Source: Bacillus sp. (in: firmicutes) | Lineage (GTDB): Bacteria > Bacillota > Bacilli > Bacillales > Bacillaceae | NCBI GenBank assembly: GCA_031180805.1 | Contig: JAPSLL010000016.1 | Coordinates: 1 to 64,000 of the forward strand | Direction of reading: 5' to 3' | Length of the DNA: 64,000 nucleotides | In this document: piece after piece, positions 32,141-50,502 of the stretch | Layout: each line of letters starts with the position of its first letter | How positions within the stretch are numbered: position 1 is the stretch's first letter | The notes under the pieces: generated by a model | Databases searched by the model: none | The model's input: the letters and a program-made list of their open reading frames with translations, nothing else | What the model was told of the DNA's origin: nothing | Position numbers and translations under genes: made by a program

Positions 32141-34219
32141 ATGGCAAGAGAGTTCTCCTTAGAAAATACTCGTAATATTGGTATCATGGCTCATATCGAT
32201 GCTGGTAAAACAACAACAACTGAGCGTGTACTTTATTACACTGGTCGTATTCATAAAATTGGTGAAACTCATGAAGGTGCATCTCAGATGGACTGGATGG
32301 AGCAAGAACAAGAACGTGGAATCACGATCACATCTGCTGCAACTACAGCGCAGTGGAAAGGTCATCGCGTAAACATCATTGACACTCCTGGACACGTAGA
32401 CTTCACAGTTGAAGTTGAACGTTCATTACGTGTTCTTGATGGCGCGATTGCTGTTCTTGATGCTCAATCAGGTGTTGAACCACAAACTGAAACAGTTTGG
32501 CGTCAAGCAACAACTTATGGAGTACCACGTGTTGTATTCGTTAATAAAATGGATAAAATCGGTGCAGACTTCATATATTCAGTGAATACATTGCATGATC
32601 GTCTTCAAGCGAATGCTCATCCAATTCAATTACCGATTGGTGCTGAGGACCAATTTGAAGGTATCATCGATTTAGTCGAAATGAAAGCTACGTTCTATGG
32701 TAATGACTTAGGAACTGATATCGTTGAGAAAGAAATTCCTGAAGAATACCAAGATCAAGCTAACGAATACCGTGAAAGATTAGTTGAAGCAGTTGCTGAA
32801 TTAGATGAAGAGTTAATGGAAAAATACCTTGGTGGTGAAGAAATCACTAACGAAGAGCTTAAAGCAGCAATTCGTAAAGGTACAGTTAATGTTGAATTCT
32901 ATCCAGTTATTTGTGGATCAGCTTTCAAAAATAAAGGTGTACAAAAAATGTTAGATGCAGTAATCGACTACTTACCATCTCCATTAGACGTACCTGCAAT
33001 CAAAGGTACTGTTCCTGATAGTGATGAGGAAGTAACTCGTGAATCTAGCGATGACGCTCCATTCGCTGCGTTAGCATTTAAAGTTATGACAGACCCATAT
33101 GTAGGTAAACTTACATTCTTCCGCGTTTACTCAGGTACATTAAGTTCTGGATCATATGTTCAAAACTCTACTAAAGGTAAACGTGAACGTGTAGGACGTA
33201 TCTTACAAATGCATGCAAACAGCCGTGAGGAAATCTCTCAAGTACACGCGGGTGATATTGCTGCAGCAGTTGGTTTGAAAGATACAACAACTGGTGATAC
33301 TCTATGTGATGACAAAAACTTAGTTATCTTAGAGTCTATGGTATTCCCTGAGCCAGTTATTGAGCTTTCAGTTGAACCAAAATCAAAAGCAGACCAAGAT
33401 AAAATGACTACTGCTTTACAAAAACTTCAAGAAGAGGACCCTACATTTAGAGCTCACACTAACCCAGAAACTGGTCAAACGATCATTGCTGGTATGGGTG
33501 AACTTCACTTAGATATTCTCGTTGACCGTATGAAACGTGAATTCAAAGTTGAAGCAAATGTTGGTGCACCTCAAGTAGCTTACCGTGAAACGTTCCGCCA
33601 AGGAGCAAAAGTTGAAGGTAAATTTGCTCGTCAATCTGGTGGACGTGGACAATTCGGACATGTTTGGATCGAGTTTGAACCAAATGAAGAAGGTAAAGGC
33701 TTCGAATTTGAAAACAAAATCGTCGGTGGTGTAGTACCACGTGAATATGTTCCTGCTGTTCAAGCTGGTCTTGAAGATGCAATGCAAAACGGTGTATTAG
33801 CTGGTTATCCACTAGTAGACGTTAAGGCAGCATTAGTTGACGGATCTTACCATGATGTTGACTCAAGTGAAATGGCGTTTAAAGTAGCTGCTTCATTAGC
33901 TCTTAAAAATGCTGTTTCAAAATGTAACCCAGTAATTCTTGAACCTGTCATGAAGGTTGAAGTTGTAGTACCAGAAGAGTACATGGGTGATATCATGGGT
34001 CAAGTAACTGCTCGTCGTGGACGTGTAGAAGGTATGGAAGCACGCGGTAACGCTCAAGTTGTTCGTGCAATGATTCCACTTTCTGAAATGTTTGGATATG
34101 CGACAGCATTACGTTCAAGTACTCAAGGTCGCGGTGTGTTCACAATGCACTTTGATCACTATGAAGAAGTACCAAAATCAGTTGCAGAAGAAATTATTAA
34201 AAAAAATAGAGGTGAGTAA
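32141..34219 (+). CDS. fusA: Elongation factor G
   Basis: EF-G drives translocation with GTP. The 692-aa protein has G1 AHIDAGKT (17-24), G2 around [11 protein letters not shown]3 DTPGHVDF, G4 NKMDK and the five-domain layout. Domain IV carries [10 protein letters not shown] and [10 protein letters not shown]. An aggaggag Shine-Dalgarno precedes the ATG. It is the last gene of the str transcript before a stem-loop and tuf. Confidence 0.98.
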   Translation: MAREFSLENTRNIGIMAHIDAGKTTTTERVLYYTGRIHKIGETHEGASQMDWMEQEQERGITITSAATTAQWKGHRVNIIDTPGHVDFTVEVERSLRVLDGAIAVLDAQSGVEPQTETVWRQATTYGVPRVVFVNKMDKIGADFIYSVNTLHDRLQANAHPIQLPIGAEDQFEGIIDLVEMKATFYGNDLGTDIVEKEIPEEYQDQANEYRERLVEAVAELDEELMEKYLGGEEITNEELKAAIRKGTVNVEFYPVICGSAFKNKGVQKMLDAVIDYLPSPLDVPAIKGTVPDSDEEVTRESSDDAPFAALAFKVMTDPYVGKLTFFRVYSGTLSSGSYVQNSTKGKRERVGRILQMHANSREEISQVHAGDIAAAVGLKDTTTGDTLCDDKNLVILESMVFPEPVIELSVEPKSKADQDKMTTALQKLQEEDPTFRAHTNPETGQTIIAGMGELHLDILVDRMKREFKVEANVGAPQVAYRETFRQGAKVEGKFARQSGGRGQFGHVWIEFEPNEEGKGFEFENKIVGGVVPREYVPAVQAGLEDAMQNGVLAGYPLVDVKAALVDGSYHDVDSSEMAFKVAASLALKNAVSKCNPVILEPVMKVEVVVPEEYMGDIMGQVTARRGRVEGMEARGNAQVVRAMIPLSEMFGYATALRSSTQGRGVFTMHFDHYEEVPKSVAEEIIKKNRGE

Positions 34220-34251
34220 TTGATTTTACCCCTTTGTTGAGATATAACTAC

Positions 34252-34295
34252 TTATGTGAGAACAGAAAGTGTTTACATCACTTTCTGTTACATAA
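34252..34295 (+). other. Stem-loop between fusA and tuf
   Basis: aacagaaagtg (34261-34271) and cactttctgtt (34279-34289) form a perfect 11-bp stem, extended by ttatgt/acataa (34252-34257 and 34290-34295) across a small bulge. No T run follows. It may separate or process fusA and tuf mRNAs. Confidence 0.65.
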
Positions 34296-34332
34296 ACCCT
34301 AAAAAATTTAAACTCTAAGGAGGATTTTTAGA

Positions 34333-35520
34333 ATGGCTAAAGAAAAATTCGATCGTTCCAAAACGCATGCTAATATCGGTACAATTGGTCACGTTGACCA
34401 TGGTAAAACTACATTAACAGCTGCTATCACAACAGTTCTTGCGAAAGCAGGCGGCGGTGAAGCAAAAGGTTATGATCAAATCGATGCTGCTCCAGAAGAA
34501 CGTGAGCGTGGTATTACAATCAATACTTCACACGTTGAATATGAAACAGCTACTCGTCACTATGCGCACGTTGACTGCCCAGGACACGCTGACTATGTTA
34601 AAAACATGATCACTGGTGCTGCACAAATGGATGGTGGTATCCTAGTAGTATCTGCTGCTGACGGTCCAATGCCACAAACTCGTGAGCACATCCTTTTATC
34701 TCGTCAAGTAGGTGTACCATACCTTGTTGTATTCTTAAACAAATGTGATATGGTTGATGACGAAGAGTTATTAGAACTTGTTGAAATGGAAGTTCGTGAC
34801 CTTCTTTCTGAATATGAATTCCCTGGTGATGATGTACCAGTAATTAAAGGTTCTGCTCTTAAAGCATTAGAAGGAGAGCCTGAGTGGGAAGAAAAAATCG
34901 TTGAGTTAATGAACGCTGTTGACGAATATATCCCAACTCCAGAACGTGACACTGACAAGCCATTCATGATGCCAGTTGAGGATGTATTCTCAATCACTGG
35001 TCGTGGAACAGTTGCTACTGGACGTGTAGAGCGTGGCCAAGTAAAAGTTGGTGACGTTGTTGATATCATCGGTTTAGTTGAAGAGCCTAAGAACACAACT
35101 GTAACAGGTGTTGAAATGTTCCGTAAGCTTCTTGACTATGCTGAAGCTGGAGATAACATCGGTGCACTTCTTCGTGGGGTTGCTCGTGATGATGTTCAAC
35201 GTGGACAAGTACTTGCTAAACCAGGTACAATCACTCCACACACTAAATTCAAAGCTGAAGTATACGTATTATCAAAAGAAGAAGGTGGACGTCACACTCC
35301 ATTCTTCTCAAACTACCGCCCACAGTTCTACTTCCGTACAACTGACGTAACTGGTATCTGCCAATTACCAGAAGGCGTAGAAATGGTAATGCCTGGAGAT
35401 AACGTTGAAATGTCTGTTGAGCTTATCGCTCCAATCGCGATTGAAGAAGGAACTAAATTCTCAATCCGTGAAGGTGGACGTACAGTAGGCGCTGGCGTTG
35501 TTGCTTCAATCCAAGAATAA
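34333..35520 (+). CDS. tuf: Elongation factor Tu
   Basis: EF-Tu brings aminoacyl-tRNA to the ribosome. The 395-aa protein has G1 GHVDHGKTT (19-27), the effector region [20 protein letters not shown], and NKCDMVDD. The domain II/III border contains [13 protein letters not shown]. taaggagg lies about 7 nt before the ATG. A terminator follows. Confidence 0.98.
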   Translation: MAKEKFDRSKTHANIGTIGHVDHGKTTLTAAITTVLAKAGGGEAKGYDQIDAAPEERERGITINTSHVEYETATRHYAHVDCPGHADYVKNMITGAAQMDGGILVVSAADGPMPQTREHILLSRQVGVPYLVVFLNKCDMVDDEELLELVEMEVRDLLSEYEFPGDDVPVIKGSALKALEGEPEWEEKIVELMNAVDEYIPTPERDTDKPFMMPVEDVFSITGRGTVATGRVERGQVKVGDVVDIIGLVEEPKNTTVTGVEMFRKLLDYAEAGDNIGALLRGVARDDVQRGQVLAKPGTITPHTKFKAEVYVLSKEEGGRHTPFFSNYRPQFYFRTTDVTGICQLPEGVEMVMPGDNVEMSVELIAPIAIEEGTKFSIREGGRTVGAGVVASIQE

Positions 35521-35538
35521 TTAACTATAAGAATTAGA

Positions 35539-35570
35539 AAAGACGAGTATTTGTTACTCGTCTTTTTTTT
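35539..35570 (+). terminator. Terminator after tuf
   Basis: agacgagta (35541-35549) and tactcgtct (35555-35563) form a perfect 9-bp stem with a 5-nt loop and a long T run. Confidence 0.93.
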
Positions 35571-35671
35571 GCACAAAATTTTTATATGAAACTAATTGAT
35601 TCCACCTTTTTACAATTAATAAGATATGGTACTTATAAGGATAATAGAAAATTAAACCAGCTAGAATGAAC

Positions 35672-35700
35672 TTGATAATCAACTATAATCTATGTATAAT
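35672..35700 (+). promoter_or_regulatory. S10 operon promoter P1
   Basis: ttgata (35672-35677), 17 nt, tataat (35695-35700). It has a near-consensus -35 and a consensus -10 at ideal spacing. Confidence 0.8.
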
Positions 35701-35741
35701 ATGAAAAGTGCGCAAGAATACTATATATCTTTAATTTATTC

Positions 35742-35770
35742 TTGCATCTATCACGTTTTTTTTGTATAAT
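35742..35770 (+). promoter_or_regulatory. S10 operon promoter P2
   Basis: ttgcat (35742-35747), 17 nt, tataat (35765-35770), exactly 70 bp downstream of P1 (the same phase within 0.5 turns). It starts the structured leader that precedes rpsJ. Confidence 0.85.
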
Positions 35771-35775
35771 AGACA

Positions 35776-36212
<437 letters not shown>

Positions 36213-36251
36213 TTTTAAGAATAATTTCTACGGAATATATAGGAGGTGTGA

Positions 36252-36884
<633 letters not shown>

Positions 36885-36911
36885 TTTCTTTAGGAAAGGA
36901 GGAATTGGATA

Positions 36912-37535
36912 ATGCCGAAAGTAGCATTATTAAACCAATCTGGATCTAATGTTGGAGAAATTGAACTAAATGATTCTGTATTTGGTATCGAACCTAATCA
37001 GCACGTATTATTTGATGCGGTTATCATGCAAAGAGCTTCCTTACGTCAAGGAACTCATAAAGTAAAAAATCGTTCTGAAGTTGCAGGCGGAGGTCGTAAG
37101 CCTTGGCGCCAAAAGGGTACTGGTCGTGCTCGTCAAGGATCTATCCGTTCGCCACAATGGCGCGGTGGTGGTATCGTATTCGGACCAACTCCACGTTCAT
37201 ATTCTTATAAATTACCTAAAAAAGTTCGCCGTTTAGCGATCAAATCTGCTTTATCATCAAAAGTAATTGACAACAATATCGTTGTTTTAGAGGATTTAAC
37301 GTTTAATGCACCAAAAACAAAAGAAATGACTGCTGTTCTTAAAGGTCTTTCTGTTGATAAAAAAGCATTAATCGTTACTGCTGACAACAATGAAAATGTT
37401 GCATTATCAGCACGTAATATCCCAGGTGTAACAGTTGTTACAGCTAATGGAGTAAACGTACTTGATGTACTTAACCATGATAAGCTTATTATGACGAAAG
37501 CTGCGGTGCAAAAAGTAGAGGAGGTGCTTGCATAA
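36912..37535 (+). CDS. rplD: 50S ribosomal protein L4
   Basis: The 207-aa protein has the long tunnel-lining loop [20 protein letters not shown] and the globular C-terminal part. In E. coli L4 represses the S10 operon. That role in this group is unsettled. aaaggagg precedes the ATG. Its stop overlaps the rplW start by one base. Confidence 0.97.
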   Translation: MPKVALLNQSGSNVGEIELNDSVFGIEPNQHVLFDAVIMQRASLRQGTHKVKNRSEVAGGGRKPWRQKGTGRARQGSIRSPQWRGGGIVFGPTPRSYSYKLPKKVRRLAIKSALSSKVIDNNIVVLEDLTFNAPKTKEMTAVLKGLSVDKKALIVTADNNENVALSARNIPGVTVVTANGVNVLDVLNHDKLIMTKAAVQKVEEVLA

Positions 37536-37822
37536 TGAAAGATCCTCGTGATATTATTAAGCGCCCCGTAATCACTGAACGTTCAACAGATCTTATGACT
37601 GAAAAGAAATATACATTTGAAGTTGATGTTAAAGCAAATAAGACTGAAGTAAAAGATGCTATTGAAGCTATCTTTGGCGTAAAAGTTGAAAAAGTAAACA
37701 TCATGAACTACAAAGGTAAATTAAAACGAGTAGGCCGTTACACTGGTTTAACAAACCGTCGTCGTAAGGCTATCATTAAACTCGCTGCGGATAGTAAAGA
37801 AATCGAATTATTCGAAGTATAA
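37535..37822 (+). CDS. rplW: 50S ribosomal protein L23
   Basis: The 95-aa protein starts [21 protein letters not shown] and has [26 protein letters not shown]23 stands at the tunnel exit and binds trigger factor and SRP. Its Shine-Dalgarno (gaggagg) is within rplD. The taatg overlap suggests coupling. Confidence 0.97.
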   Translation: MKDPRDIIKRPVITERSTDLMTEKKYTFEVDVKANKTEVKDAIEAIFGVKVEKVNIMNYKGKLKRVGRYTGLTNRRRKAIIKLAADSKEIELFEV

Positions 37823-37828
37823 TTTTAA

Positions 37829-38680
<852 letters not shown>

Positions 38681-38689
38681 CGTGATTGA

Positions 38690-39016
<327 letters not shown>

Positions 39017-39033
39017 TGAGAGGAGGCATTTAT

Positions 39034-39378
39034 ATGCAACAATCTAAAGCTGTCGCTAAAACAGTTCGCATTGCTCCTCGTAAAGCTCGTTTAGTTTTAG
39101 ATCTTATTCGAGGTAAGCAAGTAGGCGAAGCAGTAGCAATTTTAAACCATACTCCAAAAGCTGCTTCTCCAATCATTGAAAAAGTATTAAAATCAGCAGT
39201 GGCAAACGCTGAACATAACTATGAAATGGACATTAATAGCTTAGTTGTATCTGAAGCTTATGCTAATGAAGGTCCAACTCTAAAACGTTTCCGTCCACGT
39301 GCTCAAGGTCGTGCAAGTGCTATTAACAAACGTACTAGCCACATCACAATCATCTTAACAGAAAAGAAGGAGGGATAA
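39034..39378 (+). CDS. rplV: 50S ribosomal protein L22
   Basis: The 114-aa protein starts [28 protein letters not shown] and has the beta-hairpin [22 protein letters not shown] that lines the exit tunnel. I use the ATG at 39034 because gaggagg lies 7-8 nt upstream. An earlier ATG at 39016 would translate that ribosome site. Confidence 0.95.
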   Translation: MQQSKAVAKTVRIAPRKARLVLDLIRGKQVGEAVAILNHTPKAASPIIEKVLKSAVANAEHNYEMDINSLVVSEAYANEGPTLKRFRPRAQGRASAINKRTSHITIILTEKKEG

Positions 39379-39381
39379 TCC

Positions 39382-40667
<1,286 letters not shown>

Positions 40668-40670
40668 TAA

Positions 40671-40952
<282 letters not shown>

Positions 40953-40990
40953 TTTGTTCGGATAGTTAATTCCGAAGGGAGGTAACATAA

Positions 40991-41359
<369 letters not shown>

Positions 41360-41395
41360 TAAATTCGATTGCCTTACTAAGGAGGTGCAACTAGG

Positions 41396-41707
41396 ATGCA
41401 TGTTAAAAAAGGTGACAAAGTAATGGTTATCTCTGGTAAGGATAAAGGTAAACAAGGCGTTGTACTTGCTGCTTATCCGAAAAAAGATCGCGTACTTGTT
41501 GAAGGAGTTAATGTTGTGAAAAAACATTCAAAACCTTCTCAAGCTAATCCACAAGGTGGGATCTTAAACCAAGAGGCACCTATCCATGTATCAAATGTTA
41601 TGCCACTTGACCCTAAATCTGGTGAGCCGACTCGCGTTGGTTATAAAGTGGTAGACGGTAAAAAGGTACGTGTAGCAAAAAAATCTGGTGAAACTTTAGA
41701 TAAATAG
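41396..41707 (+). CDS. rplX: 50S ribosomal protein L24
   Basis: The 103-aa protein has an N-terminal KOW domain ([23 protein letters not shown]) and the loop [19 protein letters not shown]24 starts 50S assembly. taaggaggtg precedes the ATG. Confidence 0.97.
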   Translation: MHVKKGDKVMVISGKDKGKQGVVLAAYPKKDRVLVEGVNVVKKHSKPSQANPQGGILNQEAPIHVSNVMPLDPKSGEPTRVGYKVVDGKKVRVAKKSGETLDK

Positions 41708-41732
41708 TAAATAAGGAAGGGAGGTCTGTGGT

Positions 41733-42272
41733 ATGAACCGCCTTAAAGAAAAGTATCAAAAAGAAATTACACCTGCATTAATGAGTAAGTTTTCTTACAA
41801 ATCAGTAATGCAAGCTCCAAAAATTGAAAAAATCGTTATCAATATGGGTATTGGTGATGCAGTTTCAAATTCAAAAGCATTGGATGTTGCTGTTGAAGAA
41901 TTAGCGCAAATCACTGGTCAAAAACCAGTTATTACAAAAGCTAAAAAATCTATCGCTGGTTTCCGTCTTCGTGAAGGAATGCCTATCGGTGCAAAAGTTA
42001 CATTACGCGGTGAGCGTATGTACCAATTCTTAGACAAATTAATTTCTGTTTCTTTACCACGTGTACGTGACTTCCGTGGGGTTTCTAAGAAATCATTTGA
42101 CGGTCGTGGTAACTACACTTTAGGTGTTAAAGAGCAATTAATTTTCCCTGAGATTGATTATGATAAAGTTAACAAGGTTCGTGGTATGGATATCGTTATC
42201 GTAACTACTGCGAATACTGATGAAGAAGCACGCGAACTATTAACACAGTTCGGTATGCCGTTCCAAAAATAA
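41733..42272 (+). CDS. rplE: 50S ribosomal protein L5
   Basis: The 179-aa protein starts [41 protein letters not shown] and has [19 protein letters not shown]5 binds 5S rRNA and contacts the P-site tRNA. gaagggagg precedes the ATG. Confidence 0.97.
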   Translation: MNRLKEKYQKEITPALMSKFSYKSVMQAPKIEKIVINMGIGDAVSNSKALDVAVEELAQITGQKPVITKAKKSIAGFRLREGMPIGAKVTLRGERMYQFLDKLISVSLPRVRDFRGVSKKSFDGRGNYTLGVKEQLIFPEIDYDKVNKVRGMDIVIVTTANTDEEARELLTQFGMPFQK

Positions 42273-42279
42273 TCGCTAA

Positions 42280-42483
<204 letters not shown>

Positions 42484-42513
42484 AACCGTAAAACGGGAAG
42501 GAGGTTATTTTAG

Positions 42514-42912
<399 letters not shown>

Positions 42913-42941
42913 AAAGTTCAAAAAGAATGGAGGTGTATTGA

Positions 42942-43481
42942 ATGTCTCGTATTGGTAAAAAACCACTAGAAATTCCTGCTGGTGTTACAGTTACAATCGC
43001 TGATGATAATACGGTAACAGTAAAAGGACCTAAAGGTGAATTAACTCGTACATTCAACTCTGATATTAAAATCTCTTTAGAAGATAACGTCTTAACTGTA
43101 AGTCGTCCTTCTGATGTTAAAGAACACCGTGCTCTTCACGGTACTACACGTAGTCTACTAGGTAATATGGTAGAAGGCGTTTCTAAAGGTTTTGAAAGAG
43201 GATTAGAACTTATCGGTGTCGGTTACCGTGCTTCTAAATCTGGAAATAAACTAGTTCTTAATGTTGGTTACTCACACCCTGTTGAAATCACACCTGAGGC
43301 TGGTATTGAAATCGAAGTACCATCTCAAACAAAAGTTCTTGTTAAAGGTACTGATAAAGAGCGTGTAGGTGCTATTGCAGCTAACATTCGTGACGTTCGT
43401 CCACCAGAACCTTACAAAGGTAAAGGTATTCGCTATGAAGGCGAACATGTACGTCGTAAAGAAGGTAAAACTGCGAAGTAA
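42942..43481 (+). CDS. rplF: 50S ribosomal protein L6
   Basis: The 179-aa protein starts [17 protein letters not shown] with two similar domains and the C-terminal signature [23 protein letters not shown]6 is near the factor-binding site. atggaggtg precedes the ATG. Confidence 0.97.
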   Translation: MSRIGKKPLEIPAGVTVTIADDNTVTVKGPKGELTRTFNSDIKISLEDNVLTVSRPSDVKEHRALHGTTRSLLGNMVEGVSKGFERGLELIGVGYRASKSGNKLVLNVGYSHPVEITPEAGIEIEVPSQTKVLVKGTDKERVGAIAANIRDVRPPEPYKGKGIRYEGEHVRRKEGKTAK

Positions 43482-43514
43482 TATCGCCTAGATGATAAGA
43501 AAGGAGTGACCTAA

Positions 43515-43877
43515 ATGATTACTAAAGCTGATAAAAATGCTGTACGTAAAAAAAGACATGCGCGTGTACGTGCGAAATTAACAGGTACTGCTACTCGTCC
43601 ACGTCTTAACGTATATCGTTCAAATCAACATATTTACGCACAAGTAATTGATGATACTAACTCTGTAACTTTAGTAAGTGCTTCTACTTTAGATAAAGAT
43701 TTTGATCTAGATGCAAAAAGCAATGTTGAAGCTGCACAAAAAGTTGGCGAATTAGTTGCTAAACGTGCTATTGAAAAAGGTGTTAAATCAGTCGTTTTTG
43801 ATCGTGGAGGATATTTATATCATGGTCGTATTAAAGCTCTAGCTGAAGCAGCTCGCGAAGCTGGACTTGAATTTTAA
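43515..43877 (+). CDS. rplR: 50S ribosomal protein L18
   Basis: The 120-aa protein has an Arg/Lys-rich N-terminus ([36 protein letters not shown]) and [29 protein letters not shown]18 binds 5S rRNA. gaaaggag precedes the ATG. Confidence 0.97.
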   Translation: MITKADKNAVRKKRHARVRAKLTGTATRPRLNVYRSNQHIYAQVIDDTNSVTLVSASTLDKDFDLDAKSNVEAAQKVGELVAKRAIEKGVKSVVFDRGGYLYHGRIKALAEAAREAGLEF

Positions 43878-43897
43878 TCGCAAAAGGAGGGACATAA

Positions 43898-44401
<504 letters not shown>

Positions 44402-44414
44402 GGAGGGAACTAAA

Positions 44415-44597
44415 ATGGCGAATAAGTTAGAAATTACCCTCACTCGCAGTGTGATTGGTCGTCCTGAGGATCAACGTGTTACTGTTAGAACACTTGGACT
44501 TAAAAAGTTACATCAAACTGTAGTACAAGATGATAATCCTGCGATTCGCGGTATGATTAATAAAGTGTCTCACTTAGTTACAGTAAAAGAACAATAA
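44415..44597 (+). CDS. rpmD: 50S ribosomal protein L30
   Basis: The 60-aa protein [55 protein letters not shown] is a typical L30. It lies 13 nt after rpsE with ataaggaggg as the Shine-Dalgarno. Confidence 0.97.
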   Translation: MANKLEITLTRSVIGRPEDQRVTVRTLGLKKLHQTVVQDDNPAIRGMINKVSHLVTVKEQ

Positions 44598-44628
44598 TAG
44601 ATACAACAATAAATAAGGAGGTGTCCCG

Positions 44629-45069
44629 ATGAAACTTCATGAGTTGAAACCAGCAGAAGGTTCACGTAAAACTCGTAATCGTGTTGGACGTGGTACAGGA
44701 TCTGGTAACGGTAAAACAGCTGGTAAAGGTCATAAAGGACAAAACGCTCGTTCTGGTGGTGGAGTACGTCCAGGATTCGAAGGTGGTCAAACTCCTTTGT
44801 TCCGTCGTTTACCAAAACGTGGATTTACAAACATCAACCGTAAGGATTACGCAATTGTTAACCTTGAGACTCTTAATCGCTTTGAAGAAGGTACTGATGT
44901 TACTCCAGAATTACTACTTGAAACAGGTATTGTTAGCAATGTAAAATCTGGTGTGAAAATCCTAGGTAACGGACAGTTAGAGAAAAAACTTACTGTAAAA
45001 GCTAACAAATTCTCTGCTTCAGCTAAAGAAGCTATTGAAAATGCTGGCGGTACAGCTGAGGTGATCTAA
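44629..45069 (+). CDS. rplO: 50S ribosomal protein L15
   Basis: The 146-aa protein starts [38 protein letters not shown] with the long Gly/Lys-rich tail that reaches into the 50S. It ends GGTAEVI. aaggaggtg precedes the ATG. Its stop overlaps the secY start by one base. Confidence 0.97.
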   Translation: MKLHELKPAEGSRKTRNRVGRGTGSGNGKTAGKGHKGQNARSGGGVRPGFEGGQTPLFRRLPKRGFTNINRKDYAIVNLETLNRFEEGTDVTPELLLETGIVSNVKSGVKILGNGQLEKKLTVKANKFSASAKEAIENAGGTAEVI

Positions 45070-46358
45070 TGTTAAAAACAATCTCCAATTTTATGCGCGT
45101 GGGTGATATTAGAAATAAAATTATATTCACCCTTTTAATGTTAGTAGTATTTCGTATTGGGACGTTCATTCCTGTGCCGAATGTTAATGCAGAAGTGCTT
45201 AAAGCACAGGATGAACTAAATGTATTCGGAATCTTAAACACATTCGGTGGCGGTGCATTATTTAATTTCTCAATCCTAGCGATGGGGATTATGCCATATA
45301 TCACTGCATCAATTATCGTTCAACTTCTTCAAATGGATGTTGTTCCGAAATTCACTGAATGGTCTAAACAAGGTGATGTTGGGCGACGTAAGCTTGCTCA
45401 ATTTACAAGATATTTTACGATAATATTAGGTTTTATCCAGGCGTTAGGTATGTCCTATGGGTTTAATGCTCAGTCAGGTGGTGCCTTAATTGAGAATCCC
45501 GGAATCGGCACATACTTGTTAATTGCGATTGTATTAACAGCTGGAACAGCATTTTTAATGTGGTTAGGGGAGCAAATTACCTCTAAGGGTGTTGGGAATG
45601 GTATTTCCGTTCTTATCTTTGCAGGGATTGTCGCGGGTATCCCATCTACATTAAATCAAATATATGCACAACAATTCGAAAATGCAGGAGATCAATTGTT
45701 TATTCGTATAATTACAGTTGTTATCCTTGTATTAGCAATATTAGCAGTAGTAGTAGGGGTTATTTTTATCCAACAAGCACTTCGTAAGATTCCAATTCAA
45801 TACGCTAAGCGTTCTGGTAGCAATATGGCTGGTGGTCAAACGACTCATCTTCCATTAAAAGTTAACCCTGCTGGCGTTATTCCTGTAATCTTTGCTGTGT
45901 CGTTCGTCATTACACCTCCAACGATTGCTTCGTTTTTCGGTCCTAATGATGTAACGGAATGGATTCAAAAAATCTTTGATTATACTCAACCAATCGGTAT
46001 GATTATCTACATTGCGTTAATTATTGCATTCGCATATTTCTACACATTTGTTCAAGTTAATCCTGAGCAAATGGCTGATAACTTGAAGAAACAAGGTGGC
46101 TATATACCTGGTATTCGTCCAGGTAAAAGCACGCAGGAATACGTTACAAAGGTATTATATCGTCTTACTTTTGTTGGTTCTATTTTCTTAGCAGCAATAG
46201 CTGTTCTTCCTGTTTTCTTCATTAAATTTGCTAACTTACCTGATTCTGCACAAATTGGTGGAACTAGCTTGTTAATCGTAGTAGGGGTAGCCCTTGAAAC
46301 GATGAAACAACTAGAAAGTCAGTTAGTGAAGAGACATTATAAAGGTTTTATTAAATAG
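45069..46358 (+). CDS. secY: Protein translocase subunit SecY
   Basis: SecY is the channel of the Sec translocase. The 429-aa protein has ten predicted transmembrane segments, the plug region FNFSILAMGIMPYITASII, and the cytoplasmic loop LRKIPIQYAKRSGSNMAGGQTTHLPLKVN that binds SecA and the ribosome. It lies in the spc operon, and its start overlaps the rplO stop. Confidence 0.97.
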   Translation: MLKTISNFMRVGDIRNKIIFTLLMLVVFRIGTFIPVPNVNAEVLKAQDELNVFGILNTFGGGALFNFSILAMGIMPYITASIIVQLLQMDVVPKFTEWSKQGDVGRRKLAQFTRYFTIILGFIQALGMSYGFNAQSGGALIENPGIGTYLLIAIVLTAGTAFLMWLGEQITSKGVGNGISVLIFAGIVAGIPSTLNQIYAQQFENAGDQLFIRIITVVILVLAILAVVVGVIFIQQALRKIPIQYAKRSGSNMAGGQTTHLPLKVNPAGVIPVIFAVSFVITPPTIASFFGPNDVTEWIQKIFDYTQPIGMIIYIALIIAFAYFYTFVQVNPEQMADNLKKQGGYIPGIRPGKSTQEYVTKVLYRLTFVGSIFLAAIAVLPVFFIKFANLPDSAQIGGTSLLIVVGVALETMKQLESQLVKRHYKGFIK

Positions 46359-46392
46359 CGGGGATATGGGAGCTGCTTCCCATGCCCTTTAA

Positions 46393-47812
<1,420 letters not shown>

Positions 47813-48113
47813 TTGAAGGTGACATTGCTTGAACGAACCTAATTCGATTCCATACATTAGTCAAATGTTCTAAACAAGACTTATGTAATATTGATGGGAA
47901 ATTTCGGATGACATTTCGTTTAAATACTGAAGGAGAATGGGCGTCATTTCAATCTCTCCAGTAAGAAGAATGTTCATCATCTAGATTTTTTATCCTAAGT
48001 ATCTCCGGAAGTTCAGAACAGTATAATGGAAACAGGTCGTGCGACAAAATGAGATGTAGTTTTCATAATTGTCAATGAGCAAGTTACTGATTTTGAGAAG
48101 GGAGAACAGTTCA
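47813..48113 (+). other. map-infA gap (301 nt) without a recognisable gene
   Basis: In many Bacillaceae a short KOW-domain RNA-binding gene lies here. No such open frame is visible. An interrupted reading NEPNSIPYISQMF (47843-47871) runs into a stop and is not a clear match. tataat at 48022-48027 could be a -10, but no -35 matches at 17-18 nt. Confidence 0.5.
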
Positions 48114-48332
48114 ATGGCGAAAGACGATGTAATTGAAGTTGAAGGAACTGTCGTTGAAACATTGCCTAATGCAATGTTCAAGGTAGAACTTGAGAACGGT
48201 CATACGGTTTTGGCGCATGTATCTGGAAAGATTCGCATGCATTTCATTCGTATTTTACCTGGAGACAAAGTAACGGTAGAATTATCTCCATATGATTTAA
48301 CACGTGGTAGAATAACTTACCGTTTTAAATAA
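48114..48332 (+). CDS. infA: Translation initiation factor IF-1
   Basis: The 72-aa OB-fold protein starts [53 protein letters not shown] and ends [14 protein letters not shown] use the ATG at 48114 with aagggaga 7-9 nt upstream. An earlier in-frame ATG at 48069 would add residues not found in the family. Confidence 0.96.
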   Translation: MAKDDVIEVEGTVVETLPNAMFKVELENGHTVLAHVSGKIRMHFIRILPGDKVTVELSPYDLTRGRITYRFK

Positions 48333-48352
48333 TTAGCACTCCGTACTATTAA

Positions 48353-48481
<129 letters not shown>

Positions 48482-48488
48482 TTATTAA

Positions 48489-48869
<381 letters not shown>

Positions 48870-48884
48870 GGTAAAGGAGGTTAA

Positions 48885-49280
<396 letters not shown>

Positions 49281-49394
49281 ATTTTCTGTATAGATTTTGT
49301 ATCCCTGTCAATAATGGGTTATGATACAGTATATAAGTTCTAACAGAATCACTTTGTTGTTGTGCACATTCGGGAACTTTTGAATGGGGAATTT

Positions 49395-49427
49395 CGGTTA
49401 GACATTTAAACATGTTAGGTCTAGCCG
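49395..49427 (+). other. Stem-loop in the rpsK-rpoA gap
   Basis: cggttagac (49395-49403) and gtctagccg (49419-49427) form a 9-bp stem with one G-T pair, about 30 nt before rpoA. A weaker dyad (tgtatccc/gggttatgataca) lies near 49300. No terminator T run follows. Confidence 0.5.
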
Positions 49428-49458
49428 GGGTTTCGACGTTTTGAAGGAGGGTTTATAG

Positions 49459-50403
49459 ATGATAGAAATTGAAAAACCAAAAATCGAAACGGTTGAAATC
49501 AGCGATGATGCCAAATACGGTAAATTCGTCGTCGAGCCACTTGAGCGTGGATATGGTACAACTTTGGGTAACTCCTTACGTCGTATTCTTTTATCCTCAC
49601 TCCCTGGTGCCGCTGTAACATCGATCCAAATAGATGGCGTACTTCATGAGTTTTCAACGATCGAAGGTGTTGTTGAAGATGTTACTTCGATTATCTTAAA
49701 CATTAAAAAACTTGCTCTTAAAATCTATTCAGATGAAGAAAAGACGCTTGAAATTGATGTTCAAGGCGAAGGTAGTGTAACCGCATCGGATATTACTCAT
49801 GATAGTGATGTGGAAATTTTAAATCCAGATCTTCATATCGCAACTCTTGCATCAGATGCTAGCTTTAGAATGAGACTAACAGCTAAGCGTGGACGTGGAT
49901 ACACTCCAGCTGATTCAAACAAGAGAGAAGATCAGCCAATTGGTGTCATTCCAATTGATTCGATTTACACTCCTGTTGCACGTGTTTCCTACCAAGTAGA
50001 AAAAACACGTGTAGGTCAAGTTGCTAATTATGATAAATTAACGCTTGATGTCTGGACTGATGGTAGCACTGGACCAAAAGAGGCGATCGCTTTAGGTTCA
50101 AAGATCCTTACTGAACACTTAAATATTTTTGTTGGCCTTACTGATGAGGCTCAAAATGCAGAAATTATGGTGGAAAAAGAAGAGGATCAAAAAGAAAAGG
50201 TTCTTGAGATGACGATTGAAGAATTAGACTTATCTGTTCGTTCCTATAACTGTTTAAAACGTGCTGGTATTAATACTGTACAAGAGCTTGCTCATAAAAC
50301 AGAGGAAGATATGATGAAGGTACGTAATTTAGGTCGTAAATCTCTTGAAGAAGTTAAGGCAAAGCTAGAAGAACTAGGATTAGGTCTTCGAAAAGACGAC
50401 TAG
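49459..50403 (+). CDS. rpoA: DNA-directed RNA polymerase subunit alpha
   Basis: The 314-aa subunit has an N-terminal dimerisation domain with [23 protein letters not shown], a linker near 232-245, and the alpha-CTD with [44 protein letters not shown], which binds UP elements and activators. aaggaggg precedes the ATG. Confidence 0.98.
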   Translation: MIEIEKPKIETVEISDDAKYGKFVVEPLERGYGTTLGNSLRRILLSSLPGAAVTSIQIDGVLHEFSTIEGVVEDVTSIILNIKKLALKIYSDEEKTLEIDVQGEGSVTASDITHDSDVEILNPDLHIATLASDASFRMRLTAKRGRGYTPADSNKREDQPIGVIPIDSIYTPVARVSYQVEKTRVGQVANYDKLTLDVWTDGSTGPKEAIALGSKILTEHLNIFVGLTDEAQNAEIMVEKEEDQKEKVLEMTIEELDLSVRSYNCLKRAGINTVQELAHKTEEDMMKVRNLGRKSLEEVKAKLEELGLGLRKDD

Positions 50404-50426
50404 TTAGAAAGTTAACTAGCGTTTTC

Positions 50427-50476
50427 GTATGTTTCAATAGACAATTTGTTTCTTTAGTAGAAACAATAAAACATAC
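50427..50476 (+). other. Stem-loop between rpoA and rplQ
   Basis: gtatgttt (50427-50434) pairs with aaacatac (50469-50476) around an inner ttgtttc/gaaacaa hairpin (50447-50453 and 50460-50466). No T run follows. It may affect rplQ expression or mRNA stability. Confidence 0.6.
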
Positions 50477-50502
50477 ATTAAGAACGAAGGAGGGGACATC
50501 TG

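Noticed and set aside
34220-34320. Own promoter for tuf
   Set aside because: No pair of boxes with acceptable sequence and spacing is present. Only the stem-loop can be supported.
47843-47871. Reading NEPNSIPYISQMF as the start of a KOW-domain protein
   Set aside because: It stops after 13 residues and lacks a start codon and any clear KOW motif.
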